Positions 53,045 to 62,597 of a stretch of DNA of 64,000 bases are shown here, in pieces. The stretch lies in assembly GCA_002722175.1 (NCBI GenBank), contig PBKU01000019.1:43923-107922 (forward strand), given 5' to 3'. Within the stretch, counting starts at the first letter, position 1, and each line of letters starts with the position of its first letter. The position numbers and the translations under genes are program-made. The DNA is from Magnetovibrio sp. GTDB taxonomy: Bacteria; Pseudomonadota; Alphaproteobacteria; Rhodospirillales; Casp-alpha2. The notes under the pieces are model-generated. The model saw only the letters and a program-made list of their open reading frames with translations, had not been told where the DNA came from and searched no databases.

Positions 53045-53240
53045 CGGCGTCCTAAGTTACAACCTTAATTATTGAGAGAACCCGTTGGCTTCCTCGGAAA
53101 ATGGCTTTTAAAATATTTTGTCCAATAAGAAAAGGTACCTATCCCAACATGTCCGATGAGTTGGTCCACCAAAAAATCCCTCGTAAAATGTATTGGTAGC
53201 CGCATCTTCGGATTCTATCCTTCAACACCCAAGGATAAAA

Positions 53241-53711
53241 TCATTTTCTTGTCTCGTTGTATACAGATAAATCTTCATACTCGGCGTCGATAATCGTAGA
53301 ACCAGAAAACTGTTTTCCATCCTTCGCATCAAATTGGTCTCTATTTGAAGAACCATATCTTGACGCGTGATAGAGTAAATATTTTCGCAGAAATCCACGA
53401 ATCGAGGGAATAAAAAAAATCAGCCCTATAAAATCTGTAATAAAGCCTGGAGTTAATAACAGAGCCCCCGCAAGAAGGAGAACCACCCCATCAAATATCT
53501 CGTTAACTGGAATACGATTTTGTCGCAGGCTGTCATGTGCGGAAAAAAATGTTTCTAGTCCTTGCTTCCTAAGAAAGATAGTCCCTATGATTGCCGTCAC
53601 AATGACAGCTCCAACTGTTGGCCATAGCCCTAGATACCCGCCAATTTCAATAAAGGTTGCAACCTCTATTATCGGAATTCCAACTAACAATAATATAAAA
53701 AATTTGGCCAT
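53241..53711 (-). CDS. fxsA: FxsA family membrane protein
   Basis: A 156-residue protein from ATG 53711, ten bases after the stop of the upstream oxidoreductase; the longer frame to 53765 would overlap that gene. FILLLVGIPIIEVATFIEIGGYLGLWPT at the N-terminus, RKQGLETFF in the first loop, and LLLAGALLLTPGFITDFIGL in the third helix are hallmarks of FxsA (suppressor of F exclusion of T7). Three to four membrane segments are followed by a polar tail. Function in non-enteric bacteria is unclear. Confidence 0.88.
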   Translation of the reverse strand: MAKFFILLLVGIPIIEVATFIEIGGYLGLWPTVGAVIVTAIIGTIFLRKQGLETFFSAHDSLRQNRIPVNEIFDGVVLLLAGALLLTPGFITDFIGLIFFIPSIRGFLRKYLLYHASRYGSSNRDQFDAKDGKQFSGSTIIDAEYEDLSVYNETRK

Positions 53712-53721
53712 GTTTCTGTTA

Positions 53722-56136
53722 TTAACCCATCTGATTTGTTGAGGTTGAGGTTGGAGTAAAAGCACATTTGCTTAGTTTCTTTACTTCGCACCAGGTAAAG
53801 CGCAATGGTAATGACCCACTAATTGGATCTTCCTTCAACGAACTAACTACAGTGTTCATATTTGTCATACTTCCAGCATCCGTCGAATTTAAGTCAAGTG
53901 CGAGGTCATCTACCCACCAACCATGTTGAGCAAACACCGAATCGGGCTGCAGATCTTTTACAATTTTTGCTTTGCTGAGAAAAGCCCCACTTTCAGTAGA
54001 AATTTCAACCCAGTCCCCTTCGTTAATCCTCCGTTTTTTTGCGGCCTTTGGTGCAATTTCTAATGTTGGGTCTGGCCTCAGTTTGCGAAGCAAGGCAATA
54101 TGGCGATGTTGGCTATGGCAGAATGCTAACGTTTTTGCGCACCCAAGTATTAATGGCAGTTTGTTGTTGTTATTGTTTCTACTTTCTGAAGCTGCAAACG
54201 GAATAGCATGGTAGCCCTTACGCAAAAGTTTTTCCGAGTATACTTCAATTTTTCTTGTAGCCGTTTGAAAACCCCGTGGATGACCATTTGGATTGGTCTC
54301 ATCAAAAGCCTTAAACGGCACATTAGTATGCAGCATAACACCTGTCGGATTTTTCCTCAATTGATCCACTGTTAGGCCTGCTCTACTAAGAATATGATTG
54401 TGCCCCTGGTCAGCATCAAGATCGAAAAAGTCACTAGAAAATCCGAGCAATTTAGCCAGGCCCATAACAATTTCAATATCGCTACGAGATTGGCCAATTG
54501 CCTCAACTACTGGTTTTCTTAACTGCACCCATTTCATTCCTTTAAGACTAGCATCAAACCCCGTCTGTAATCCCTCACGTTCCCAAGCCGTTGAAACAGG
54601 AAGAACGATATCAGCAAAATTAGCCGTAGGATTGAGAAAAAAATCAGCATGAACATGAAAGTCTAATTTCTGAAAGGCTTTATAGGCCAACCTGGTATCA
54701 GGCTGGGCGGATAAAAGGTTGCCCCCAAAAGAAAATAGCATTCTAACTGGATAGGGCTGTCGCTTGATAATAGCCCGGTAGACATCACGCCCTGTAACCC
54801 AACCCATCAATCCAGGACCTAAAGGGCGTTTTTTCAGACCCAAAGCTTTTGATTTCTGTTTTTCAGAAATCAGGTCAACCCCTGAAATATCATGAAACTC
54901 AGCAGCCACCCCAGCTACATTTCCCCCCGCAGAGCCATAACTTCCAGTCAAAGTATAGAGCAGCGAAATTGCCCTATCGGTTTGCGTAGCATTGGTGCTT
55001 TGGCTTACTCCATTCCAAGCATAATAAGCTACACTGGAAACCGTTGATAGTATATTTGCAGCCTTGTGCAACGTTTTTTGAGGAACCCCAGTGAATTCTT
55101 CTATTGCAACGGGTACATATCTAGCAGCTAGAGAACTATATAAGTGAAATGCAGTTTCACAACTGATATTGCCAACAGTAGTAGGGACTTCAACCAAGCA
55201 CGACGTAGCCACATGGGTAATGCGGTCTAGCCAGATACCTAGTGACATATCATAGCGAACAAGTGTCTGGTTGCTTTGATCATACCCAAAACAAATATTC
55301 TCGCTTCCTTCTTCCTTCAAATCATTTTCCCGAAGGAAATAACCGGTATCCAAACGAACAAGCAATGGTGCGTTAGTCCAGTTTTTTATAAAATTTTTGT
55401 CGAATTTCTTACTGTCAATTAACAGGTGTGCCAAGCAAAGTGCTATCTCTTGGTCACTTCCGGGTCTAGGCCGGATCCAGCAATCCGCTATCCTCGCAAA
55501 ACGGGTCGGGCGCGGATCGATGACAATCAATTTTGCACCGCGTTTAAGTGCTTTTCTTATTTCAATTGATCGGGCCAGCCAGGTTTCTTCTGGATTATTA
55601 CCCCACAAAAGAACACAATCTGTATTTTCAAAGTCGGGAGTCCCTATGTCCGTACCAAATGTAAAACGCGTGGCATAATCCTTATGCCAATTGCATATTT
55701 CAGTACTGTATATTGTGTTTGGGCTGCCAAAAACACGGATAAAACGCTGAATCCATCCTATTGAATCCGAAATATTAGTTCCACTTGGAGTAGTCACTGA
55801 AAAAGCAACTTGTTCTGCCCCGTGTCTTTCGCGAATTGCAAACATTTTTTTAGCAATCTGGTTTAATGCGTCATCCCATGAAATCGGTTCCCAACCCGGG
55901 TCCGGGTTCGTTTTAGGGTTTTTTCTTTTCAAAGGGGATAGAAGCCTATCTTTATGATAAATGATTTGGGGCGCGGCTTTACCTTTTGGACAGAGTTTTT
56001 TACCAGTTGGATGCCTTGGAAACGGTTCAATACGCAAAAGTTTTTCATCTTTCACTACAGCCAAACATCCGCATCGAGATCGACATTGTGCGCAATAAGA
56101 CGGTATTTTTTTTTCCACTACCTGAAACACTCCCAT
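53722..56136 (-). CDS. Molybdopterin-dependent oxidoreductase (DMSO reductase family)
   Basis: An 804-residue protein. An N-terminal 4Fe-4S site uses C15, C18, C22 and C49 (CAQCRSRC, then KKLCPKGK). The molybdopterin domain has the likely metal ligand C148 in YSTEICNWH, as in enzymes with a cysteine-ligated molybdenum, then VLLWGNNPEET and LIVIDPRPT. A C-terminal Molydop_binding domain appears after ILGCAKTLAF. There is no Tat signal, so it is cytoplasmic. No ferredoxin-like or membrane subunit is adjacent, so the electron partner is unknown. Formate dehydrogenase, assimilatory nitrate or thiosulfate/polysulfide-type reductases are candidates; none can be chosen. Confidence 0.87.
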   Translation of the reverse strand: MGVFQVVEKKIPSYCAQCRSRCGCLAVVKDEKLLRIEPFPRHPTGKKLCPKGKAAPQIIYHKDRLLSPLKRKNPKTNPDPGWEPISWDDALNQIAKKMFAIRERHGAEQVAFSVTTPSGTNISDSIGWIQRFIRVFGSPNTIYSTEICNWHKDYATRFTFGTDIGTPDFENTDCVLLWGNNPEETWLARSIEIRKALKRGAKLIVIDPRPTRFARIADCWIRPRPGSDQEIALCLAHLLIDSKKFDKNFIKNWTNAPLLVRLDTGYFLRENDLKEEGSENICFGYDQSNQTLVRYDMSLGIWLDRITHVATSCLVEVPTTVGNISCETAFHLYSSLAARYVPVAIEEFTGVPQKTLHKAANILSTVSSVAYYAWNGVSQSTNATQTDRAISLLYTLTGSYGSAGGNVAGVAAEFHDISGVDLISEKQKSKALGLKKRPLGPGLMGWVTGRDVYRAIIKRQPYPVRMLFSFGGNLLSAQPDTRLAYKAFQKLDFHVHADFFLNPTANFADIVLPVSTAWEREGLQTGFDASLKGMKWVQLRKPVVEAIGQSRSDIEIVMGLAKLLGFSSDFFDLDADQGHNHILSRAGLTVDQLRKNPTGVMLHTNVPFKAFDETNPNGHPRGFQTATRKIEVYSEKLLRKGYHAIPFAASESRNNNNNKLPLILGCAKTLAFCHSQHRHIALLRKLRPDPTLEIAPKAAKKRRINEGDWVEISTESGAFLSKAKIVKDLQPDSVFAQHGWWVDDLALDLNSTDAGSMTNMNTVVSSLKEDPISGSLPLRFTWCEVKKLSKCAFTPTSTSTNQMG

Positions 56137-56337
56137 ACAAAGAAAGCATGCCCTATTATTTTTTTACAATTCAGTTAAGATGGATATCCTATAAAGTCAC
56201 GTAAAGATTGCTAGAGCTAGGTGTGCTAAAGGTAATACCTGTAATATCATCAAATTGTGGTACTATACTTATTTCCATTTACAACACGTGTTGCGTTTCT
56301 ATTTTGTTCACGGCGCCCGAAAAAACCGAGCGGCCAA

Positions 56338-56568
56338 CTAGGACCACCGAATCATCCCAATAATACCAGAAGAGGCATAAAAAACCTGTAGTAGAAAGAT
56401 GCCATGGTGTCTGCAAAAATAGGCCCATATCCCAATCAATATGGCAGAAATTAAAAGAAGCAAGAAACCAAAAAATTCTGCACCGATATTCATGGCGACA
56501 AGCAAAGAGTATAGTATTGCCGCAAATACCCCAGACCATTCAAATAGACGGTGCTTCCCCATTGCCAT
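56338..56568 (-). CDS. Small membrane protein with three helices (conserved-type, PnuC-like pattern)
   Basis: A 76-residue protein with three hydrophobic segments: WSGVFAAILYSLLVAMNI, FFGFLLLLISAILIGIWAYF and IFLLQVFYASSGIIGMIRW. The arrangement, with Asn after the first helix and Arg-Trp at the end, resembles short PnuC-like or DUF-type marine membrane proteins. A second leftward frame (56279-56539) overlaps it and reads poorly; this one has the better membrane pattern. Its role is unknown. Confidence 0.6.
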   Translation of the reverse strand: MAMGKHRLFEWSGVFAAILYSLLVAMNIGAEFFGFLLLLISAILIGIWAYFCRHHGIFLLQVFYASSGIIGMIRWS

Positions 56569-56720
56569 TCTCCCACCTAGATTAGTGCCAAATTACTTCA
56601 GACTTGATATAGTGCAACTATAACAAGTAATAAAAACAAGATGATTTTTAATTGCCAACTCATTTCGTTAATTTACCGTGATACTTTGTAATTGAGCTAG
56701 CACAATATATGGTTAAATGA

Positions 56721-57599
56721 CTAGACTGTTGGAACAGGCTTCCTCCTTATTCCAGAAACCGCATTGCTTACAACGCCCGTTAATAATATTCCCCCGCCAA
56801 CTAGGGTAAATATACCGCCTTTTTCACCTAAAACCACCCAAACCCAGAGTGGGCCTAATAGTACCTCAGTCATAGATAACAACGCTAACTCGGCTGCTGG
56901 GATAACCCTTGAACCAATAGTATAGAGAGCTAAGCCAGCTCCTACCTGAAAAACACCCATTGATAGAGCAATTAATATGTCGTTAAGTAAAATATTCACT
57001 GAGTACTGGTAAAAAAGACATACGATACCTGAGATAATAGCGGAAAAAATGCCTCCAAAAAACACCGTAGGTAACATATCTTCCTGTCGGTTCCATCGCA
57101 ATGCGACGGTAAATATCGCGAATCCTAGTGCAGACACAATACCCGACAAATTACCATACAAATGACCCGCTTCAATCCCTCCCCAAACCATAACAAAAAT
57201 ACCTGCGATAGCTAGGCCCATTCCTACCCATGTACCCTTCCTTACCAATTCCCCTAACAAAACGCTCCCCAAAAAGGCAGCAAAAAAGGGGGCTGCAGCA
57301 AATAAAAACATGGCATTTGCGACAGTTGTATTCTGTATTGCAAATATTCCTCCAGCAAATGCCATCACTAATCCAAACCCACCCACGACACCGCCTAAAC
57401 CAGTATTATACAAAACAATCAGGAAGCTTTTGCGCCCCGTAAAACAAACTAGCAATAATAAAAAAACTGATAGTGCGATCGATCTATAAAATAAGATTTG
57501 CCAGACGTTTGCCGTTTCAATGTAGCGGATTGCGAGGCCCATAGTCGACCAAAATGCGCCTGCTAAAAGCACGAGTGCTACGCCAGAGGTGTACTTCAT
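56721..57599 (-). CDS. DMT superfamily (EamA) transporter
   Basis: A 292-residue protein from ATG 57599, with AGAG about eight bases upstream; an ATG at 57638 would add 13 charged residues. Ten hydrophobic helices form two EamA repeats, with NTTVANAMFLFAAAPFFAAFLGSVLLGE in the first and PAAELALLSMTEVLLGPLWVW in the second. It is a metabolite exporter of unknown specificity and is not in an operon with neighbours. Confidence 0.87.
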   Translation of the reverse strand: MKYTSGVALVLLAGAFWSTMGLAIRYIETANVWQILFYRSIALSVFLLLLVCFTGRKSFLIVLYNTGLGGVVGGFGLVMAFAGGIFAIQNTTVANAMFLFAAAPFFAAFLGSVLLGELVRKGTWVGMGLAIAGIFVMVWGGIEAGHLYGNLSGIVSALGFAIFTVALRWNRQEDMLPTVFFGGIFSAIISGIVCLFYQYSVNILLNDILIALSMGVFQVGAGLALYTIGSRVIPAAELALLSMTEVLLGPLWVWVVLGEKGGIFTLVGGGILLTGVVSNAVSGIRRKPVPTV

Positions 57600-57866
57600 T
57601 GCTATCTCTACAACAATTAACCTTTCGCGAGAAAACATTCTGTTTTGGAACGGTCAAATCCTAATTTTCAGAACAATCTTTCTTAGCTATTGAAATTATT
57701 TTTGATTATGTAAATAACTTTCTGGAAAGAAATTAAATATAGAAACAACAAGAGAGTCCCTTAAACGAAAAAATTTTTTCTTTCGTTCGTGCTGTTAGTC
57801 GGTGAACCTGGCATATACTTACTTCTTAATTTCGATACGAAACTACTTGAGCTTCGTATATTGTCA

Positions 57867-58118
57867 TTAAGCCCTTTTTAAGTTTTGGGTTCCATCACCG
57901 CGACCAAAAAATTGATTTAGCCTCTCAACTACTGATAGACTAGGCAGCCGGTATGCAATCCTTAACCCTTCCGCGCTCAACACTATATACCTTTTCATGT
58001 CGCCACCGCTCACTTCTAATTTGTAGTGCTCGATGCCATCATGCTCACACATTCCTACCACTTCTGTGCGGATAGATTTATCACCTTTCCGCTCAAAAAT
58101 CTGACCGATTTCAATCAC
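57867..58118 (-). CDS. Small conserved-type hypothetical protein
   Basis: An 83-residue protein starting MIEIGQIFERKGDKS. It has alternating beta-like stretches (TEVVGMCEHDGIEHYKLEV, MKRYIVLSAEGL) and an N-terminal pattern similar to DUF-type proteins that begin IxxGQxW/F, followed by a basic tail. No membrane segment or signal is present. The product is not recognised. It lies alone, 228 bp from the EamA gene. Confidence 0.55.
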   Translation of the reverse strand: MIEIGQIFERKGDKSIRTEVVGMCEHDGIEHYKLEVSGGDMKRYIVLSAEGLRIAYRLPSLSVVERLNQFFGRGDGTQNLKRA

Positions 58119-58363
58119 TATCCTACCCTAGACTTTTGTATTTCATTTCGATTTTAATTATTCAGTCAAAATACTAACAGTATAATACAGCCGTTGTTAA
58201 AAAAATCAATTTTTCCTTAAGAATTAACTCTTTAAAATTGCCTAATATATAAAATTAGGTAATAAGCTAATTATTTGCGAAAAGACCCTTTCCTAATAGT
58301 AGTTGTGAATAAAGCATTACCAAAAATGCATTTATATTGAGTTTGCTTCCCCTGTTGCCCAAC

Positions 58364-59128
58364 TTATGTTTTGCTATAACGATTAGCCCAAGCGCATATT
58401 ATCTCGGCCACATAATACGCATCAGCACGGTTTGTAAGCATATGGTCAGCGCCATCAAGACATACAAAGTTTTTGGGGTGACGCGCAGCTTCATAAATGT
58501 GCCCTGCATTTTCTATCCCGACAATATCATCAACTGGACTATGAAAAACAAGAAGTGCCTTCCTCATAGCTCCTATAGACTCTCCCAAATTATAGGCTTT
58601 AATATCTTCAAGAAAAGTACGTTTTATTCGAAATGGTCTCCCACCGATTGCAACCTCCGCCTCCCCTTCTGTTTCTATTTCATCCGTGACACTGGAAAAA
58701 TGGTGAACAACATGCTTTGGATCTGCCGGGGCCCCAATGGTGCATATTGCATGAACTTCTGGAATTTTTGCTGCAGAAGCAAGTACCGCCGCGCCGCCCA
58801 AACTATGGCCAATCATTACTGTTGGGGGTTGGTGGTTGTCCCGAAGGAAAGCTGCAGCGGCTAACAAATCATCTATATTCGAAGAAAAATTAGTGTTAGC
58901 AAAATCCCCCTCGCTTTCTCCAAGGCCCGTAAAATCAAACCTAAATACCGAAAAGCCTTGAAGCCAAAGGGCTTTTGAAATGCGGACAGCTGCCAAAACA
59001 TCTTTCGAGCCCGTGAAGCAATGAGCAAATAATACACATCCTAAAGGCTTTGTATCATCAGGAATATCAAGGCGCCCCGCTAGTTCACATCCAAATGCAT
59101 TGGTAAAACTAACTTTTTCTTGAACCAT
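58364..59128 (-). CDS. Alpha/beta hydrolase
   Basis: A 254-residue hydrolase. ALFAHCFTGSKD-like (LFAHCFTGS), FRFDFTGLGESEG, the nucleophile elbow IGHSLGGAA and a C-terminal LDGADHMLTNRAD with the catalytic histidine are all present, and an aspartate lies in FHSPVDDIV. This layout matches the hydrolase domain that is often fused to or encoded with OsmC-like proteins, but no OsmC domain is present here. An ester or peptide-like substrate is likely; none is named. Confidence 0.83.
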   Translation of the reverse strand: MVQEKVSFTNAFGCELAGRLDIPDDTKPLGCVLFAHCFTGSKDVLAAVRISKALWLQGFSVFRFDFTGLGESEGDFANTNFSSNIDDLLAAAAFLRDNHQPPTVMIGHSLGGAAVLASAAKIPEVHAICTIGAPADPKHVVHHFSSVTDEIETEGEAEVAIGGRPFRIKRTFLEDIKAYNLGESIGAMRKALLVFHSPVDDIVGIENAGHIYEAARHPKNFVCLDGADHMLTNRADAYYVAEIICAWANRYSKT

Positions 59129-59312
59129 ATCCAGAATCCTATCTCGTTTTGCAGTTTAGACCGATGCTAGAAAATATTGTTACTAAAGACATATCCTGAT
59201 TTGAAGATCCCATACATCAAAATGATGAGACGGCTTTTCCAAAATTATGTGCGCCATGTTTTTTAAGAAAATAAAATATAACTTTTTTCTCCAGCCAGAC
59301 ACAAAGGATTTA

Positions 59313-59561
59313 TCAGCTGTGTTCAAATACTATCCTCATTGTCAAATAAACGGCAATTCCACCCATAAAAAACACACCTAAAACTAGAGTTATCCAACGC
59401 TTTGTTTTCCACCCATCGGTATTTAAAAAAATGCATCCAAACGACAAAATACTGATTGTTAGCAATCCAAAAATAATATCTGGCTCCACCAAAAAAAGAA
59501 TTTCTAGCACGAGAGCTAGAGGTAGCGGAAGAAAAGCTAAGATATATAGGACATAGTACAT
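59313..59561 (-). CDS. Small membrane protein
   Basis: An 82-residue protein with two or three hydrophobic segments (VLYILAFLPLPLALVLEILFLV, IFGLLTISILSFGCIF, WITLVLGVFFMGGIAVYLTM). The ribosome site is weak. An overlapping frame at 59323-59574 lacks this pattern. No family was recognised. Confidence 0.45.
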   Translation of the reverse strand: MYYVLYILAFLPLPLALVLEILFLVEPDIIFGLLTISILSFGCIFLNTDGWKTKRWITLVLGVFFMGGIAVYLTMRIVFEHS

Positions 59562-59698
59562 TAGATTCGCCCATAAAACATATATAAGATAGGAGTATCT
59601 CTAAAATCTAACCGCAACTTTTATTAAACGAGTTCACAAATTAATCGCAACAAATTACAAAATTTTTCCATTAATTTAAATAAGGGAGATTGAAAACA

Positions 59699-60388
59699 AT
59701 GGCAGAAACAGCACTAATTGTTGGAGCTGGATTGGGTCTTAGTGCCTCTCTTGCGAGATGTTTTGCAAATGAAGGTATAGCAATTGCCTTGGCTGCCAGG
59801 AATACTAGCAAACTTAAAAATATAGCAGATGATACCGGGGCTTTTTGTTACAGCTGTGATGCTACTGACCCAACAAGCGTTAAGGATTTGTTCTTACAAG
59901 TGGCAAATGATTTAGATATCCCAGATGTTGTTGTTTACAACCCCTCCTACCGCATAAGGGGGGCATTCATTGATTTAAAACCCGAGGATGTTAGCCAAAC
60001 ACTAACAACAAACGCATTTGGAGCATTTTTGGTTGGACAGGAAGCGGCGCGGGGTATGCTCAAAAAAGGGCAGGGGAATATTCAATTCACTGGAGCAAGC
60101 GCTTCAACTAAAGGCTATGCAGAATCTGCTCCTTTCGCTATGGGTAAATTTGCCCTTCGTGGGCTTGCTCAATCAATGGCAAGGGAACTTCATCCAAAAA
60201 ACATCCATATTTCTCATTTTGTTGTCGATGGAGGCATTAAATCAAAAACACACGCATCTGAAGAAGGGATACCTGATGGTTTGCTAGACCCAAACGCGAT
60301 CGCACAAACTTATCTGGAAGTCACCCGCCAACATCGAAGCGCCTGGGCATGGGAAATTGAGTTACGTCCTTGGGTGGAAGTGTTTTAG
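59699..60388 (+). CDS. Short-chain dehydrogenase-like protein with Tyr-to-Phe change in the active site
   Basis: A 229-residue SDR from ATG 59699, with GGGAG about ten bases upstream. The nucleotide-binding motif is VGAGLGLSASLA and the NNAG equivalent reads YNPSY. In place of Y-x3-K the active site reads F146-A-M-G-K150, so the catalytic tyrosine is lost. FALRGLAQSMARELHPKNIHISHFVVDGGI identifies a known-looking SDR subgroup in which phenylalanine is common at this position. It may bind NAD(P) without classical dehydrogenase activity or use another base. The gene stands alone. Confidence 0.82.
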   Translation: MAETALIVGAGLGLSASLARCFANEGIAIALAARNTSKLKNIADDTGAFCYSCDATDPTSVKDLFLQVANDLDIPDVVVYNPSYRIRGAFIDLKPEDVSQTLTTNAFGAFLVGQEAARGMLKKGQGNIQFTGASASTKGYAESAPFAMGKFALRGLAQSMARELHPKNIHISHFVVDGGIKSKTHASEEGIPDGLLDPNAIAQTYLEVTRQHRSAWAWEIELRPWVEVF

Positions 60389-60493
60389 TATGAAATTCGC
60401 ATTTCCTTGACTGCATTTTTTTATTTGCAATTACGGTGATTTGGCTAAGAATTGAATGTTCAAATTATTTTTTGTTTTAGAAAGGGGAGACTT

Positions 60494-60901
60494 ATGCCTA
60501 AATTCTCAGGAAGCTGCTTATGCGGTAAAATAAAACTTCGGGGCAATGGAAATATCAATGTATCGCCAAATTGCCACTGCGCTGATTGCCGTCGCGCAAC
60601 GGGTGCCGTGTATGCAACAATGTTGTTTATAACCGAGGACCAGGTTGAAATAGAAGGAACTCCAAGTACATTCCATCACAAATCGGACCGCGGTTCTGAT
60701 ATGGAAAAGTGTTTCTGCAGCAACTGTGGCTCACAAGTTTTTGGGCGCAACTCAAGTCGGCCTGGCATTCTAAGCTTGAGGGCGGGAATTATTGATCAAA
60801 CCGAGCTGATAAACCCTACAGTTAATGTCTTTTTAAGCAGTAAAGTCACTTCTACCCCCATCAACAATCAATTGCCTGCGTATGACAAAATGCCAAACTA
60901 G
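60494..60901 (+). CDS. GFA family (glutathione-dependent formaldehyde-activating enzyme-like) protein
   Basis: A 135-residue protein from ATG 60494, set by AGGGGAG upstream (a longer frame from 60452 lacks a site). Zinc-binding cysteines are seen in GSCLCGKI, NCHCADCRR and CFCSNCGSQ, the pattern of the GFA/CENP-V family. Members bind glutathione conjugates of aldehydes or have unknown lyase roles. It is alone on the plus strand, followed by a gene-free stretch. Confidence 0.82.
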   Translation: MPKFSGSCLCGKIKLRGNGNINVSPNCHCADCRRATGAVYATMLFITEDQVEIEGTPSTFHHKSDRGSDMEKCFCSNCGSQVFGRNSSRPGILSLRAGIIDQTELINPTVNVFLSSKVTSTPINNQLPAYDKMPN

Positions 60902-61647
60902 ATTACTTTTAGATAGTGATATAACGTTCGAGAGAGAGCGCTTCCAAAAAGCTTCGGTGTTTTAGCAGTAGTACGAATAAAAAATTTTGCTTTAATCAAA
61001 ATTCAGACAACTAGTTCACACCAATACAAAAATACGCTGACGTCTTACCACTATGTTTTGAAATCGCAAAAATATTTTGGTCAAACTAACAATTTTTTCA
61101 GACTTAGTTATTTGTGTTGCTCACATTGTTGATAAAAAGTGGGGGCCAAGACCAATACCATGCTCTTGGCCCCCGCTAAGTTGTAAGGGAAGAAAGCTTA
61201 CGGAGGAAAACGTTATCCCCAATAAAGCCCTCAGTCTTCGCCTTTTAGTAGCAAGATCCAGGCCAAGAGCAAGTGCAAAAAGAAAAAAATAGCACAAACA
61301 CTAACAGGCCTTAGGTATCAACGTGATAGGGTTTTTACTTACTGCAAAATAGTTACAGAATCTAAACACCTAAAAGCGGTAATGTCTAAGAAATAGGCAT
61401 ATTTTTTTCTTAATGATGATTAATTGGGCATTTTCATGCAAAAAGTATAGCGTGTGAGGCCAACAAATTTGCTGCATAATAATCCACTTTATACTACGGC
61501 CAATCCCAAATACAAAGCAGGTGTAGCCAAAAAACACCAAAGGGTCTATTAATTTGTTCCAAAACGCTCTAACTAAACTGTTTTGTCATAATCAGCGAGA
61601 AGCTATTTGAATAGAAAAACTAACCACCTAACAATCCCCTGAAGTTT
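60902..61647. other. Gene-free stretch of 746 bp
   Basis: No convincing coding frame is seen on either strand. A frame at 61077-61292 runs through the strong hairpin and has low-complexity ends, so it is not accepted. The stretch is AT-rich outside the hairpin at 61138-61177 and contains many short T- and A-runs. It may contain an unrecognised small RNA. Confidence 0.6.
61138..61177 (-). terminator. Strong hairpin, terminator-like on the minus strand
   Basis: GGGGGCCAAGA at 61141-61151 pairs perfectly with TCTTGGCCCCC at 61164-61174 around a 12-nt loop; two or three more pairs extend it to 61138-61177. On the minus strand the stem runs into ACTTTTTATC, so it could terminate a leftward transcript, such as that of the EamA gene at 61648-62541 or of an undetected RNA. 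On the plus strand no T-run follows. Confidence 0.55.
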
Positions 61648-62541
61648 CTACCCGGAAGTCGCGTTTCCCAATCGATGTCGATTCTCTCGGTGGATGGTGT
61701 ATAAGCCAGTAGTAATAATAATGGCGCTCCCAATTAGCGTCCATGTATCCGGATATTCATCAAAAATAACCGCTCCGAAAAAAATAGAAAATAACAGTAT
61801 TGAGTAGCGAAAAGGCGAAATAAAACTAATCTCACCGACACGCATAGCCATTATGCTAAATAAATAACCAAAAATTAATATTCCTGCTGCACCTGTCAGA
61901 AGAGAAAAGCTTTCCAGGATTAGTGGATTCCAATCACTCACAGGCAGTAACAATAATGACATAATAGTAAGCACTATTGCAGCAATAAGTGAGGTGAAGG
62001 AAGCTGAAGCTTCTGCAGTTAGCTCCCTTGTTGCCAGATCACGAAGAACGACCAAGACCACCGCCAGTAATGTAAGCAGTGACCAAACATTAAATTCTTC
62101 CATCCCGGGTCGCACAATCATTAAAACCCCAACAAACCCTATAAGAATTGATAACCACCGCCGCCAACCTACGGTTTCGCCTAAAAAAATAGCAGCAGCT
62201 AGAGTTATAACGAGGGGAACTGATTGCATTATTGCGGTTGCGTTGGCTAATGGCATATGAGCAAGAGCGCCTAAAAAACAAAATGTAGCGCCGATTTCCC
62301 CTATTGTGCGCAAAGCCAACATTATTTTGTTTCGCGCCGAAATCCTAAAGTGAAATTCATGTCGCAAAATAACAATAATAGAAAGCAATAAGATCGTTAC
62401 CAAACCACGTAAGAATATTGCCTGAAAAAATCCTAGTTGCAAAAAAACAAGTTTCATTAGGGCATCATTGGACGCATAAGCTGCCATGCACCCCATCATA
62501 AAAACCGAACCTTTGATATTATCTTTAAACAAAACAAGCAA
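61648..62541 (-). CDS. DMT superfamily (EamA) transporter
   Basis: A 297-residue membrane protein with ten helices. MACMAAYASNDALMKLVFLQLG-like beginning (MGCMAAYASNDALMK), ALAHMPLANATAIMQSVPLVITLAAAIFLGE in repeat 1 and EISFISPFRYSILLFSIFFGAVIFDEYPD in repeat 2 fit EamA/RhaT-type exporters. Cargo is unknown. It lies between the hairpin and the WYL regulator, all leftward, but with separate start regions. Confidence 0.87.
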   Translation of the reverse strand: MLVLFKDNIKGSVFMMGCMAAYASNDALMKLVFLQLGFFQAIFLRGLVTILLLSIIVILRHEFHFRISARNKIMLALRTIGEIGATFCFLGALAHMPLANATAIMQSVPLVITLAAAIFLGETVGWRRWLSILIGFVGVLMIVRPGMEEFNVWSLLTLLAVVLVVLRDLATRELTAEASASFTSLIAAIVLTIMSLLLLPVSDWNPLILESFSLLTGAAGILIFGYLFSIMAMRVGEISFISPFRYSILLFSIFFGAVIFDEYPDTWTLIGSAIIITTGLYTIHRENRHRLGNATSG

Positions 62542-62597
62542 CTCACTTTTAATGTTTTTTAGTGCAATTCACATAAAGACTTATCATATTTGATATT

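Noticed and set aside
56279..56539. Leftward 86-codon frame overlapping the small membrane protein
   Set aside because: Composition rich in W, F and C without clear helices; the 56338-56568 frame gives three proper membrane segments.
58237..58260. Short AT-rich hairpin CCTAAT/ATTAGG
   Set aside because: Only six pairs in very AT-rich sequence, expected by chance.
59323..59574. Leftward frame overlapping the 82-residue membrane protein
   Set aside because: Ser/Phe-rich shadow without coherent membrane segments.
61077..61292. Rightward 71-codon frame in the gene-free stretch
   Set aside because: It runs through a strong hairpin, has no ribosome site and a basic low-complexity tail.
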